From positions 992,001-1,056,000 of the forward strand of contig JBCAMK010000005.1 in NCBI GenBank assembly GCA_038503065.1: a stretch of 64,000 bases of DNA, read 5' to 3'. The DNA is from Paragyromitra xinjiangensis (lineage: Eukaryota > Ascomycota > Pezizomycetes > Pezizales > Discinaceae). This document shows positions 1 through 10,696 of the stretch, piece after piece. How positions within the stretch are numbered: position 1 is the first letter of the stretch; each line of letters opens with the position of its first letter. Below the pieces are notes generated by a model. That model was not told where the DNA came from. It made no database searches and worked only from the letters and a program-made list of their open reading frames with translations. Both the position numbers and the translations under genes were made by a program.

Positions 1-3000
1 TTCAATGTCAAATCATGATGTGGCACCAGCTCAGATCTCAGGTTCTGGTCATGGAATATGATGTAATTAACCGATGGATTGGGCTCATGGGCTGCGGCTC
101 TGCGGGACCAACCGAGTCGTGTAAACACCCTTGTTGCCCTTCAATCCCCCAGTAAGACCAGTGCAAATCCGATTTGCACTGCGCATGCCCGAGATTCCAA
201 TACAGAACCCGATTTCCCTGAGCCAAGTGAAAAAGAAGGAAAACAAGCCCCCACGAAAATTTAAGCCTTCTTGGGTTGATCTTAAATTTCCCGTATCTTA
301 GGGGAACGAGCCGAACACACCAAATGTATCAAGCCCAAGCCCCGTCAGGATGGCAACTAGAAGCATCACTCACCGAAAGACGAAGCCTAAAAACGAAATA
401 TGGGAATTAAATACAGAAATTGTGGCTGGCTGCCTTCAGCATCCGCCAGCAAACCTCGCATCGGTACTACATTTCCTGTCACATACGATACGCAGATCCA
501 CATCCCACCACGATATATCTGAAGCTACACTCCCTCTTATAATTGATACATCGAAACAGCCTCCTGGACGACTGACCCCAATATTCCCGTGGACGTACGA
601 CTAAAAGATTCAAAGTGGAAAGCTAATGCTTCAGCTATTCAGAGCCCCAAGTGCAGTTGGGCTACCTAGGCCTGGCCATGGCCCAAGTTTTTATTATGAC
701 TAAGATTTAGTTAAATCATCCGTTTCCGAAGAATGATATTTAATTGGCTGAGAAGCGAGTGAGGAACTATGATTGCTGATGATACTTTTCGCGTCATATT
801 GTAAGTTGCTTGCAATAAAATTTCTCTTTGAGGGATGGCAAGATGTCGCCATGAGCGTTATACCTAAGCTAATGTGTTGTTTCCTAGAATAGTTGAGCAA
901 TGTACGAAATCCAACCAGCGCCATTTTCATGTTCTCGGTCGGGTTTCGCACAAGCAATAAGTCGATCGACACTACGTATACCTTTCATTCAAGCGATGCC
1001 TTTGGCTCTATATATTTGCACCACAAGAGTCATCTTTAAAATTCCCAACGTGAATAATTGTCAATCAATATCACGACTTTTGAATTCAAACTGGTACCAT
1101 ATATGCACACACAAATTGCGATGCTATCATCGCGTCGGGCTCTACCACAAAAGCCTCGAAAAGAGATATACCTCAATATTCACGACCGACCAAGCTATAA
1201 TTTGTCGGAAGCTTGGAATGTTTTATTTGGATGATGACTGGATGGCTCAGAGCAATTCATCTTAGCCGAAACTGAAGCAGCTTATCGCGACATCAGACAG
1301 CACATCGATATTCAGAATAGTGGCTTCAAGGAGTGTGATTATCTACCGAAGAGCACAATAATACTAGCACCAGGTGGCTGATCAACTGAAATGTTTGTTG
1401 TTCAAAGCGCCGCCAAAGCACCACAAGGGTGGCAAACTGGAGACGGTGTTGTGATGGGCCAGCCAGCCCTTTCCTCAGCCCGGTACCAGAGCCCTGGTAA
1501 CTGCCGGTCTAGGCCGACATATACTGCACCTTACAACATAAGCAGAGGTTATGCATCCTGATATGCGCGGATCACTCTAACGGGCGGGTGGTCTTTCATC
1601 TTGAGAAATGGAACGAGGAATGGAAAAAAGAAAGGAATAGCGAGTAACAGTAAGCTCCGGGCACTCTATTCGTTCGAGAGTAAATTTGAGGGGGATACTC
1701 AGTCTTTGTACGATACTAAATCTTCTATAGTCGTCTGTGCATGATTGGATAATGGATTAAGTCCCTGGGTGGGCTGCCCCAGACACGCAATTATCGCTAC
1801 TCCAACCAATTACCGACTACAAGTCAATCTCCACTGTTCACAAGAGACTTTCCTGTTTTGTAAACATATCCTTTCGCCTAATATTTAGGTATGGTGCCGA
1901 AAACCCTATTGGTGGCTTCTCACTTCATGTTTCTTTGTAGGAGCTGTTCGTAGCATTTTAGTTACTTTAACTTGGCACATGTACCGATCTTTACAGCCTA
2001 TGAAGGCCATAGCCCTAGCAAAAAGTCAACTGAAACTCTACTTTTAATTTTAGTAGCTTAGCGAATTTAATTCATTTGGTAAAGCTGTCAGGAAAGGGTT
2101 CTTCTTTGAGTAACCTGTGGCGACATTTGCTATCCCGTACCTTCTGTCTCTCAGATTAGTTTTAATTATCAATGCATCTGTAACTGTAATATACCGTTCT
2201 CAACTACATGTATGCAGAAAGAACGGATCTGGTAGGTGTATAGGCACATCCTTCGGATTCCCAAACGCGGAGTGTGCGCAAGCAGAAAACCCCAATGTCA
2301 GGCTAGAATGTGGGAAAAAGGGTGCGATAATTTCAAATCACATCTTACCCTAGGACTAGAGGACTTTTGCCTTATTTTAAGAGATGGACCGATAGGGGTT
2401 TTTTTTTCACGGCACCTTAAGTGTAACGGATGTAGTTCGCACCTGAGGTGCGAAGTCCGGTTAACACCTAGCATGCTTCCTATAACATATAAGGACAAGC
2501 TGTCCCTCATATTATTTCTGCCGCTTAATCCCTCTAAAAGCTGTGGTTTTCTTCACATAAAAATTACTTCTCTTGCTCATAGTGTTCGCTGTTATACAGA
2601 TGGCGGCTACAAACCCCCTACTACCTTGCCACTTTCAAAAAAAGCGACGCGCGAGTCGAGGAACCGAATTCAACAAAAAGATAGAGTGAATACTCCTTCA
2701 GAAGACCTTCCCTCCCAAAGATCAAAAGCAATTGATGGTTCAGATTCGGTAAATACCTGGGATGTGGTATGTCGCGCACCTGCAATTTGATGTCACATGA
2801 CATTTTGCTGACTATCTAACAACATAATTGCCAGCCAGCTCTCTTCATCCCGACTAGTTGAGGAGTTGTGATATCCTAAAATACAATCTGGTCAAAGCGA
2901 TGCTTGCCCAACACGGAATGGCGACGTTATTTCTAAACCGATAGCATTAACCCGCATCCGACGGTTTATTTTTGATATATGGCGATATCTTTGGCTCAAT

Positions 3001-3889
3001 CAGCGTTCTTCCTCTTTATCTTGTCCCATAGTGTTACGTGGTAGAGTGGCATCCTCCCATGCTAGATTCTGACGTTACGTTTCTCTTCATTCGTTTCCCT
3101 TTGGCGCAAGCATGTACCGATGTTCTTGACACCATGCAAATCTCACGCCCATGGGTCTCGCGACGGGTGAGCCAGTTCCCAAGCACAACGATCGTCAGCT
3201 GCCATGTCAGTCCCATCGAGTCCCACGGAATGGACAACATGGACCTGCTTAATACGGAATATAACAGTTAGCCCTGGACGGACCCGCTTATCAATCGCAT
3301 CACAAGTATGGCTACCCGTTTCATAGGTCCTCCTGCCCGTGGGTCCTCGCAATTTTCCCGTGCACCGGACACGTACGTTGTTGGTATTGGGGCAAAGGAT
3401 AGCATGCACTTGATTTTTTGAGGCTTCTGTTCGAACTGCACGATACGTTCCAACTATGAATTAAAATTTTGCATATTGCGCAGTTTCATGAATCCGTGGG
3501 TAGCACGATCGATCCTTTCTGCGCATACCAATTATACTTCGACATCGGAGGTCAAATCTATCACCTGGTTTGGCTTGTGCGCCCTTGTACGTGTGTTATT
3601 TATCCTACCCACACGATGAGAATTGAGGCTCCGCAAGATCGAGATGCTATTGCCTCAGAGTGCTTATATATATATTTTAAGATGCTAGTGTTTCTCGTAT
3701 TTAAACACTCCAAGATTTGGTTTCAACGGGCAGCATATTACAACTAAACCAAGACCAAAACCGGGAGCCTCAGATCAAACACGAAGAAAATGGTATTCAG
3801 TTCTTTATGCATTTGTTAAGGGTTATCTTTGTACTATTCTAACAAAGTCTTAGCCCAAGTACTATTTCCGCATCGGCGTCGGGGGCAGC
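1..3889. other. Gene-poor stretch, no supported gene
   Basis: Several frames of 60-180 codons are open here on both strands, but none shows a recognisable domain, a convincing splice structure or sustained coding character, so I call no gene. The stretch holds one compact palindromic element near 2.4 kb and one copy of the TACATGTA octamer at 2206-2213. Confidence 0.6.
2411..2470. repeat. Compact palindromic (mini-MITE-like) element
   Basis: A perfect 8-bp inverted repeat, TTCGCACC at 2436-2443 and GGTGCGAA at 2447-2454, is separated by three bases. It is flanked by a second, imperfect pair: AAGTGTAACGGA on the left and TCCGGTTAACACCT on the right. The nested symmetry over about 57 bp resembles a very short non-autonomous Tc1/mariner-type element, but no clean target duplication can be assigned. 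Confidence 0.45.
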
Positions 3890-4438
3890 ATGACTGAGAC
3901 AGAACTCCCATCCTCGAGCACATCCGACGAGAGAAGGAGCTACATGTACCTGTATGATGGTGGACATGTACAGCTCATCAATCAACCGCAGAATGTATCC
4001 GGTGATTTGGTGCTATATGATAGTATGAGCGTTCACATCGGTCGATTGCAAAATCCCCTGAGTACACCAACATTATTTAGGACCTGTGATCTTAGAAACC
4101 CCCCAGAAGACCCTACGTTGAGATGGCGTGTTTTGGGATTTGAGCATACCTCGGGAGGTCAATTCGAACAATACCAGTTGGGCCATAGCTGGGGAACTAA
4201 TAGACTTTCTGGGGATATGGTGGCCAACCCCTGGCTTTGGCTCCTTTCTGGCACCGAGCACCTTGACCCCCCAGGTGGTGGAGGCGGCAATGCCCGTTGT
4301 TTTCTATCGGGAAGACTAGCAATGTTTTGGGGCTTAGTAGCTCTTAGTTTCGGCTGGACGGATCTCGACACCCTGAACCTCGGTGTCCAAGACAATCAAT
4401 TGAACATAGTTTGGCCTAACCGGCAACCTTATAGTTAG
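3890..4438 (+). CDS. Hypothetical protein (doubtful ORF)
   Basis: An ATG-initiated frame of 182 codons whose product starts with a Ser/Thr-rich stretch (MTETELPSSSTSDERRS) and later has a glycine run (residues about 130-134) and a Trp-rich C-terminal half. I recognise no family, and there is no signal peptide or membrane segment I would trust. A TACATGTA octamer lies inside it at 3941-3948, whereas every other copy in the window is outside coding exons, which argues against coding. It could be a lineage-specific gene, an exon of a larger gene or a chance frame. Confidence 0.25.
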   Translation: MTETELPSSSTSDERRSYMYLYDGGHVQLINQPQNVSGDLVLYDSMSVHIGRLQNPLSTPTLFRTCDLRNPPEDPTLRWRVLGFEHTSGGQFEQYQLGHSWGTNRLSGDMVANPWLWLLSGTEHLDPPGGGGGNARCFLSGRLAMFWGLVALSFGWTDLDTLNLGVQDNQLNIVWPNRQPYS

Positions 4439-6315
4439 TAAACTACAATCCTGTGATGATTTTGATACTCTCACAAGTTTTGTACCAGATCAGGGCGTAT
4501 TCATATATTTCGGGCTAGCCGTCTAACTTTTGGTAATAGGAAGCCCCAACCAGCTTATTACCATCGAGGTATATCACCATCAGAGGAGCGCTACCCCGCT
4601 GGAGGATATAGAGAGAGATTGGAGGTTGGCATAACTATCTACAATACCTGCTTTGGGCCACCAGTGGTGGACTTCACATAACCAACAACACCATTTCGCA
4701 AAGTTACGACATCCAGTATTTAACGGGGTTTCTTTTGTAGTCTTCCTCTATACTCGTTTACTTTTGGCTTTGTTTTAAACTGGATCACCTATGGCTATGA
4801 TTTCCTAATACCCACAACCTTAGTTACATTTTCCCTAAGTATTGTATGGTACTCTTTACCCTCACATTTGGCTATAGTTAACTGTACGACCCTAGCTCTG
4901 GTGTGGGTATCTTGTGTTGGTGATTGGAATAGTCATGCATGTAAACGTCAGACGAGCATGAGTATGCTTTTCTGTTACCCTCTTCCTCAAATTCTCTACC
5001 TATCTCGTATTTCTTACTATACCCCCCCCCCGGCCCCAGACAGGATGGGACTTCCCAACTCCCCTCATTCTTGCCAATTATTATTTTTCTGCTGAGTCGT
5101 GAATCTTGTAACGGTTGGGTATGTGTCTCTCGTGTAAACTTGAGTAAATGTAAATTCCTATTGGGGTTTGTCATTGGTGGCAGAATGAATTGAGGGTTTT
5201 ATTGTGCTATGGATTATAGAATGCGCAATTGAAACTGTTCTGCGTACGCAGACTAAGTGAGCACCCCCAAGCTCTTGGTGAACTGGCTTGTGACGTGTTG
5301 CTCTTCGTCTGTCAAAACATGTTTGCTAGATAAACAATGCGCTGAGCCACTGGCTGGAGGAATTTTCCGGTTTATCTCAGCTTTGATAGACGATGGTGTA
5401 CTTCGTTCTTTTCATGTTAAGAGGTTCAGTAATTTAGCCTTCAGGTGGAAAGGCCAGTCATGTTTGCAGACCAAGGCGGCCGTACTAGTTCCCCTAGTAT
5501 ATAGGTACTTGACAGATGAATAGAATTTTTTCTGGTACGTAAAAATTTCCACGTGTTGAGTGACTTCCTGTGACTTCATTTTAGCTCTTGATATGTCTAC
5601 TTGCTGCTGGTCACAGCACTCAAAGAACTAGAACATGCCTATTACTGGTAACGGTCACATAAGTGGATTAATTCCTTGCATATTCTGGTTCTTTTTACTC
5701 CGCCCAGCGAGAGGTGCTGAGATTGGGGATCGATCGGTAAATGAGAGCCGATGCACCACAAACGTCCCATCGAGTTCTCAGCCTCAAGCACTGCAGATGC
5801 CACTGGCAGATAAAAAAAATGATCACCACGGCAAAATGCTTGCGCCCTGACCCCCAGATCGGATCATCGGCGTTGGACTGAGGCACAAGAGTTCACTGAG
5901 GTTCTTGATGCTCTCCGACAGGTGGGCCTCTGGACTGCGTGGGCATTCAAACTCGAGGTTTCTGGACAGTTGAAGCTCTCGGATCCCACCAGCGACGTTG
6001 TAACCCGTCAGCAAACCCACGAACATGCAATAATCCCTGCAGGGGTTTAAGCTCTTGTGTCTGGAACCTGCTCATCCTTAGAATAAGAAAGTCTCAGATA
6101 TGCCTCAGAAGATGACGGAAAGCAGCTTCGGTGGTTAAATATTTGCCAAGCCAAAACTCAAATTCCCCAATGACGCTGTTCACCCCTGCTACCGAAGAGC
6201 CGCAAGGTAGCGAAACTCCAAGCTGTCCTCTATTCACCACCTAAATCACCACTCCTCCGGACCAGCGCCCCCAACCCTCAAAAACTCACCCAATACACGT
6301 ATACATACTATCAAA
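4439..6315. other. Intergenic region upstream of LCL2
   Basis: No gene is supported. It contains a run of ten C residues around 5022-5031 and the short inverted-repeat element at 5622-5694. The last 100 bp should hold the LCL2 promoter and leader. Confidence 0.6.
5622..5694. mobile_element. Short inverted-repeat element, AAAGAAC family, copy 1
   Basis: The left end AAAGAACTAGAACATGCC is mirrored by the right end GCATATTCTGGTTCTTT. The interior GGTCACATAAGTGGATTAAT closely matches the interior of a second copy at 40591-40696. Two dispersed copies sharing both ends and the interior indicate a tiny non-autonomous element of 73-106 bp. No coding capacity; target duplication is unclear for this copy. 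Confidence 0.55.
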
Positions 6316-6798
6316 ATGCGCCTCGTTCTCCTACCACTCCTCTCGCTCCCTCTCCTGGTGAGCGCCCAATTCGGCAACTTCTTTGAGGGAATGTTTGGTG
6401 GTGGACACCAGCAACAGCAGCAGCAGCAACAGCGCGGAAATGTTGCCAGCGATAGTCAGTGGTATCGGGGAATGTACGATGGTGGTATGTAGTTATGCAC
6501 TCTGCACCATTTTGCGCCAATATCTAGGCCCCATCGAAGAGGAGTTAAAGCAAGAGCCAAGCGGAGAATGGGAAGAAGAGTAAAAGTGCTGACCGAACAA
6601 ACAGCCTCGTGCAGCAACTATCTATGCCCCGGTACACTAGCCTGCGTTGACAAGCCCACTCACTGTCCTTGTGCTTGGCCAGACGTCGAGGAGAAATTCG
6701 AACTTGATCCCGACGGTCTTGCGGTATGCGTCAGCAAGAGTGGTGTCGACGGCGCGACGAAGCGTAAGATCGATCTAGCACGGAAGGGGATGTTGTGA
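6316..6798 (+). CDS. LCL2: Lcl2-type secretory-pathway protein
   Basis: Two exons, 6316-6484 and 6605-6798, give 120 residues. The 120-bp intron has donor GTATGT, a CTGAC branch site and acceptor ACAG, and splicing is needed to join the two conserved halves. The product has an N-terminal signal peptide (about residues 1-19, ending LVSAQF), a Gln run (about residues 34-41) after FGGGH, the [12 protein letters not shown] block, then the cysteine-rich core [12 protein letters not shown] and [14 protein letters not shown] and the tail LARKGML. Order, motifs and length match fungal Lcl2 (long chronological lifespan protein 2), a small family linked in yeast to ER-associated degradation. It converges on SEN2, 347 bp away. 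Confidence 0.93.
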
Positions 6799-7145
6799 TT
6801 TCGAATGGAGAGAGTGGAGAGGGGGGATCCTACTATGAGTTTTATAGACGAAACGGATTGATGGACTGACGACTGGGCTTGGTTTTGCTTTTCCAAGGAG
6901 TTGCACTGAAGGAGGATGTAATTATACACATCTTAAAGAGAACGTTTGTACTGTACACTATCAAAATATCCACATTCTTCCCACAGAACGAAATACCAAT
7001 ATTCTAATCGCGGAAACCGCTTCTCTATTGAATTCCTTCTAAGTCGAGACCCCCAAGACATTATGAAAAACTGATTTGTAGACCGAAATAACGCCTTGCC
7101 TGCCTTACGAACACCCTGCCCTCCAAGAATCAATGCAAGAAAGGG
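6799..7145. other. Tail-to-tail spacer between LCL2 and SEN2
   Basis: The 347 bp separating two convergent genes must contain both 3' untranslated regions. No other feature is apparent. Confidence 0.6.
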
Positions 7146-8523
7146 TCAATCCCTATTGCGACTAACCAACCACCTCCTCAACGCGACTTCTCTAACTTTA
7201 TACCTACCCAGTATCTTCGGCACGTTTACCTCACTTCCATCCTCAACTTCCATCGGTGGTGGGATCTCCACATATACTAAGATAAGGGTTTTCTTAACCT
7301 GTGAGCTAACACGGTTGACACAGTGTAGCCAATGCCATGGTTTTTTTTCACGTTCCTCTTTCCTGACCCGGTCAGAATCCCAGTATGAGTGAGAGTAAGC
7401 TGGCAGGACCAAAACGGCGAATTCAGCATGTGTGAAGACGGGACCACGGTTGTAAAGTACTAAAAAGATATATCGATCTCAGTATAGTAGGATAATGGGT
7501 GAAGGGAAAGGGGGTGAGTGGTTACGGTAGTCTACAGCGAACTTGATACCAGGCTTGACAACCCAGCCCAAGGAACGGAAGTGGTGGTACACAACATAGT
7601 TTAACATGAACGGGTCGTCAGGCTGGAGATCGGAAGTGCGTGGTGGAAAATAAGAATAAGTACGGAATAACGAAAGCAAATCCTTTTGTGGTATTTTTTC
7701 CTGCGAAAGTCAACACGATGAAGGGAACGATATATATTTCTCCAAGACATACATTAGTTTCTGAATCCTTAATCTCCAACACTCCCAGCCCAAACGCCAA
7801 AAAGAATGCCTCTTCCAAGGTCAACTGCAAATGCTCCAAATCCTCAACATCCACAACCGATTTCTCGAGACTCCTCCTTCTACTGCTTGGTGGCTCCACG
7901 GTAGCAAAAGTAATAGACTTTGCCGTAGCGGATGTAGCCTGCTCTTCTTCATTACCGTCCGTCTCTTTAGTCATCTTCCCCTCCTCCACAAGTTGTTTTT
8001 CACGGCGCTCCCTCTCTACCCGAGCGCGCTCACGTTTAAACTCTTTCCTCTCCATCCTTCGCCTTTCTGTATTTTCTTCGGCTGTCAATCCTTCATCAGG
8101 ACCGATTACGCCTAGCGCGCGGCGTCTACGGATGACCCATGTCGGTTCTGAACGCGACAGCGAGCCCTTTCCAAAAAAGCCATGGTTCCAGAAGGCTTTA
8201 ATCGTATCTTGGGATGTGACATGGATCGCGCGTGTAGATGCGTGGAAGGTACCCAGATGCAGTGGGGATGGGTGGGAAGTAGGGCCGGGGAAAAGGTAGG
8301 CAACAACAATGTGGAGGAGAGAGAGAGGGTTATTGGGAATCAATGGGGGAAGGGGAATGGTAGTTAATGGTAGAGGAAGGGCGTGAAGAACATTGTAGTT
8401 AGGCTTTTTGAACCGAGGAGGGGCAGGCGGGGTGGGGGTAGCAGGAAGATATATGGTTGGAGTAGGATGGGCAGCAGTCGAGTCCGCTGGGGTTATTGTG
8501 ATCGATGGAGTTGGAGTTGTCAT
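7146..8523 (-). CDS. SEN2: tRNA-splicing endonuclease subunit Sen2
   Basis: Three coding exons on the minus strand (8523-7753, 7700-7526, 7459-7146) encode 419 residues. The introns are 52 and 66 bp, and both joins preserve frame. The N-terminal half has the fungal Sen2 layout: proline-rich start, FHASTRAIHV, FWNHGFFGKGSLSRSEP, then a charged coiled region. The C-terminal nuclease domain contains PDDPFMLNYVVYHHFRSLGW, FAVDYLLYNRGPVFTHAEFA and LHCVNRVSSQVKKTLILVY. The catalytic triad Tyr-His-Lys is present (Tyr of LLYN, His of FTHAEF, Lys of QVKK). In the Sen2-Sen34-Sen15-Sen54 complex this subunit cleaves pre-tRNA at the 5' splice site. Its leader hosts two snoRNA-bearing introns. The start at 8523 follows the last leader acceptor. 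Confidence 0.95.
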
Positions 8524-8605
8524 GGTGACCTAATTTGCTAAAAATCAATATTTTAAGGTCTATAAAAACTGCACGACGTAGAAGCAGCAAGGGTATCCAC
8601 GACTA

Positions 8606-8705
8606 ATGCTCAGATACCGTTGTAGTCTAAGTTTATTCTTCAAGGAGGGCGAAAAATCAAACATTCTCCCTCTCAATTGGAAAGTATACGGTTTCATCAT
8701 AGCAA
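8606..8705 (-). ncRNA. Box C/D snoRNA, snR79-like, copy B
   Basis: On the minus strand a short terminal stem (TGCT/AGCA) encloses box C ATGATGA (8700-8694) and box D CTGA (8613-8610). The guide directly upstream of box D, AGACTACAACGGTAT, is complementary to the highly conserved 18S rRNA segment AUACCGUUGUAGUCU. By the fifth-nucleotide rule it points to the second C of AUACC, the site I equate with yeast 18S Cm1007 (snR79). The copy shares its body with copy A, but its internal C' box is degenerate (TGAAGAA). It lies inside the third SEN2 leader intron, 67 nt from the acceptor. Confidence 0.8.
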
Positions 8706-8902
8706 AGAACAAAAGGGGAAAAAAGAAAGAAAAAGTTCCAGTACAAACGAGGGGAAGCGGAGAATAAGAGGGGGAATAACATACCAGTTCACATGAGGAT
8801 ATCCACGCCTATTCACCCTACCTGCCTATTCCTCCCAACGGAAGTTAATACTTATTTATCTCTATTAAAAAGGGCAGGAAAAACAATATCCCAAACGCTG
8901 CG

Positions 8903-9000
8903 TTGCTCAGATACCGTTGTAGTCTGTTTTTGATCATCAAGGAGGGCGAAAAATCAAACATTCTCCCTCTCGATAAAAAATACGGTTTTCATCACAGCAA
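8903..9000 (-). ncRNA. Box C/D snoRNA, snR79-like, copy A
   Basis: On the minus strand a TTGC/GCAA terminal stem encloses box C GTGATGA (8995-8989) and box D CTGA (8910-8907), with an internal TGATGAT C' box. The guide CAGACTACAACGGTAT upstream of box D is complementary to the 18S rRNA segment AUACCGUUGUAGUCU, predicting 2'-O-methylation at the position I equate with yeast Cm1007. The central GAGGG/CCCTC hairpin is shared with copy B. It lies inside the second SEN2 leader intron, 81 nt from the acceptor. Boxes, stem and rRNA complementarity are seen directly; the target assignment uses knowledge of the family. Confidence 0.85.
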
Positions 9001-9337
9001 GCATCTGGAAAAAGATGGGGGTAGATGAAGAGATATAGAGAACATACCGATGCAATCTCGTGCGTAAGGGTACGAATGTATGAGAGTTGCCGTCTTTAGG
9101 GACGGTTGTTGGTGTTGTGTGATGGTTGGTTGGTTGGTTGGTTGAAGAAAAGGATCGTGACTCCCAAAACAAGATGAAGAAAAGTCGAGCGGCTTGGCAA
9201 GCCGGGGAAACTCCTTGAGTGCTGTGCTGTGATGTACAACCGGACTGGCATAACCGACCTAGAAATTTATCAAAGATCAGAAAATAACGAATATATATAC
9301 CCTTTACTTCCAGTGAAGACTTACTTGATTCGCCCAT

Positions 9338-9648
9338 AATAATTAAGATGTTAAGAGTAAATGTTTGTGGATCGGTATTTAGAAGTTCAAATCGCCAAAC
9401 CTTTGAACAAAAACTTTTAATTCTCTACACAAACGTTCCTCGTGCATACCCAAAAGAAGAGAATGGGAATGGACATAAAAATATACAGCATGAAGAGTAG
9501 AATATAATACAACCCGATGCAATCATGGTACCGTTTTCCCCGCCTCCTCCTCCTATCATATCTCATATTCCGCTACTTGTATATACTACCAGTTATCCGC
9601 ACGTCTCCTTTCGTTACGCAACGATACCAGGTTTCTTCCTCAAACTGT
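9338..9648. other. SEN2 promoter / mL57 3' flank
   Basis: A short AT-rich spacer between the SEN2 leader and the end of the mL57 gene, both read on the minus strand. No other feature seen. Confidence 0.5.
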
Positions 9649-10696
9649 TTATCGCGAAATGCTCTCCATCTGCGCTAGTATCCTGTCTCTGACCACTCTT
9701 CCAGCGACGTCCCCTCCCTTCTGCAATGCCACAGCACCAACGATGGCATATATACAATTTGCAGCAACAATACCCTGTCCAGATCGGGTAGGATCGCTAT
9801 TCTAAAGTAGCACCTATGCGTTAGTGCATGTTCCCCGATAATTTCAAGAAAAGGATAGCTCACAAATGCCGGTTTCCATCTCATGACTCGTTCCATTCCC
9901 ACCCTATACGCTAAGCCACTCAATTTCTTCGTCTCCAGGACCTCCCTAACATTCTTCGTAGTGATGTATGTGAGATACTTGTAGTCTGGGTGTCTGAAGG
10001 GTTTCAACACATTCGGATCTTCGGCAGTGAGGGCTGGGGAAGAATTATCCTTCTCCTTTGGAGGCCCAAGGGCCTTGGGTCGGGTGTTGAGGAGACCCAG
10101 TGATGTATGCATTAACACGACTTTTTTGCCTATTAATTGATACTTGTTAGTTTTTTTGCCAGGGAGAAAGTCAATCTCATATCGCAGGCGAGGTCTCTGC
10201 TGTATCAAGAAATAATAACCCCACCACCCCGCCGCCCCACCATGAAGCTTCACCGTCACCTAAAAAATCCAAAAACCCAAAAATCCACAAACTACCCTCA
10301 AAACTTACCGAAAAAAGCCAATTTTTCGTTAAATCCCTGCCACGCATGATCGAAACTCTTATGTGTGACTGCCTGCCATTTGACCTCCTCACTTAATCCC
10401 AAATCTTCTCCTAGCAGCTTCTGGTACATTTCGTCTAATTTCTTCGGGTCATCATTAACCGGATATGGTTTCTGTGGTTTCACAGGAAATGGCGCAACAA
10501 ACCGCTGGCGGAATGGCTTATACGATAAACCAGCCGTTGTTGCAGCGATTCCAGGTTGATGTGTTTCTGGTTCTTGGTGTAGACATCGTCGCTGTGAGGG
10601 GGCTAAAAGATGAGGTACAATAATTTTAGAGCGTACGCACTGAGATGAAGAGGAGGAGAGGAAGGCTGCAGTCTTTCGGGCTGAGCAAGTGGCCAT
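9649..10696 (-). CDS. MRPL15: Mitochondrial large-subunit ribosomal protein mL57 (MRPL15)
   Basis: Three exons on the minus strand (10696-10309, 10129-9864, 9801-9649) with introns of 179 and 62 bp encode 268 residues. The N-terminus MATCSARKTAAFLSSSSSQC looks like a mitochondrial presequence rich in Ser, Arg and Ala. The body is the catalytically inactive RNase III-like fold of fungal mL57: WQAVTHKSFDHAWQGFNEKL, HTSLGLL, RWKPAFNSD and the C-terminal helix block GQGIVAANCIYAIVGAVALQ followed by GGDVAGRVVRDRIL. It would be a structural protein of the mitochondrial 54S ribosomal subunit. An in-frame ATG lies 42 codons upstream (10822); I prefer 10696 because targeting features begin there. Confidence 0.9.

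Larger units (their letters stand above)
8524..9337 (-). other. SEN2 spliced leader with three inferred introns
   Basis: Reading the minus strand upstream of the SEN2 ATG, three plausible introns appear: 9324-9259 (GTAAGT...CTAG), 9047-8822 (GTATGT...GCAG) and 8784-8538 (GTATGT...TTAG). They leave a leader exon at 9258-9048 and a 37-nt exon at 8821-8785. The second and third each enclose one snoRNA copy at a distance from the acceptor (about 65-80 nt) typical of intronic box C/D snoRNAs. A (TTGG)n microsatellite lies near 9124-9143. An ATG at 9337 could open an upstream reading frame. The introns are inferred from motifs alone. Confidence 0.6.

Noticed and set aside
2236..2790. 184-codon open frame on the plus strand
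   Set aside because: It runs through a palindromic element and shows no domain or splice logic; probably a chance frame.
9121..9144. (TTGG)n repeat
   Set aside because: Simple microsatellite in the SEN2 leader with no further structure.
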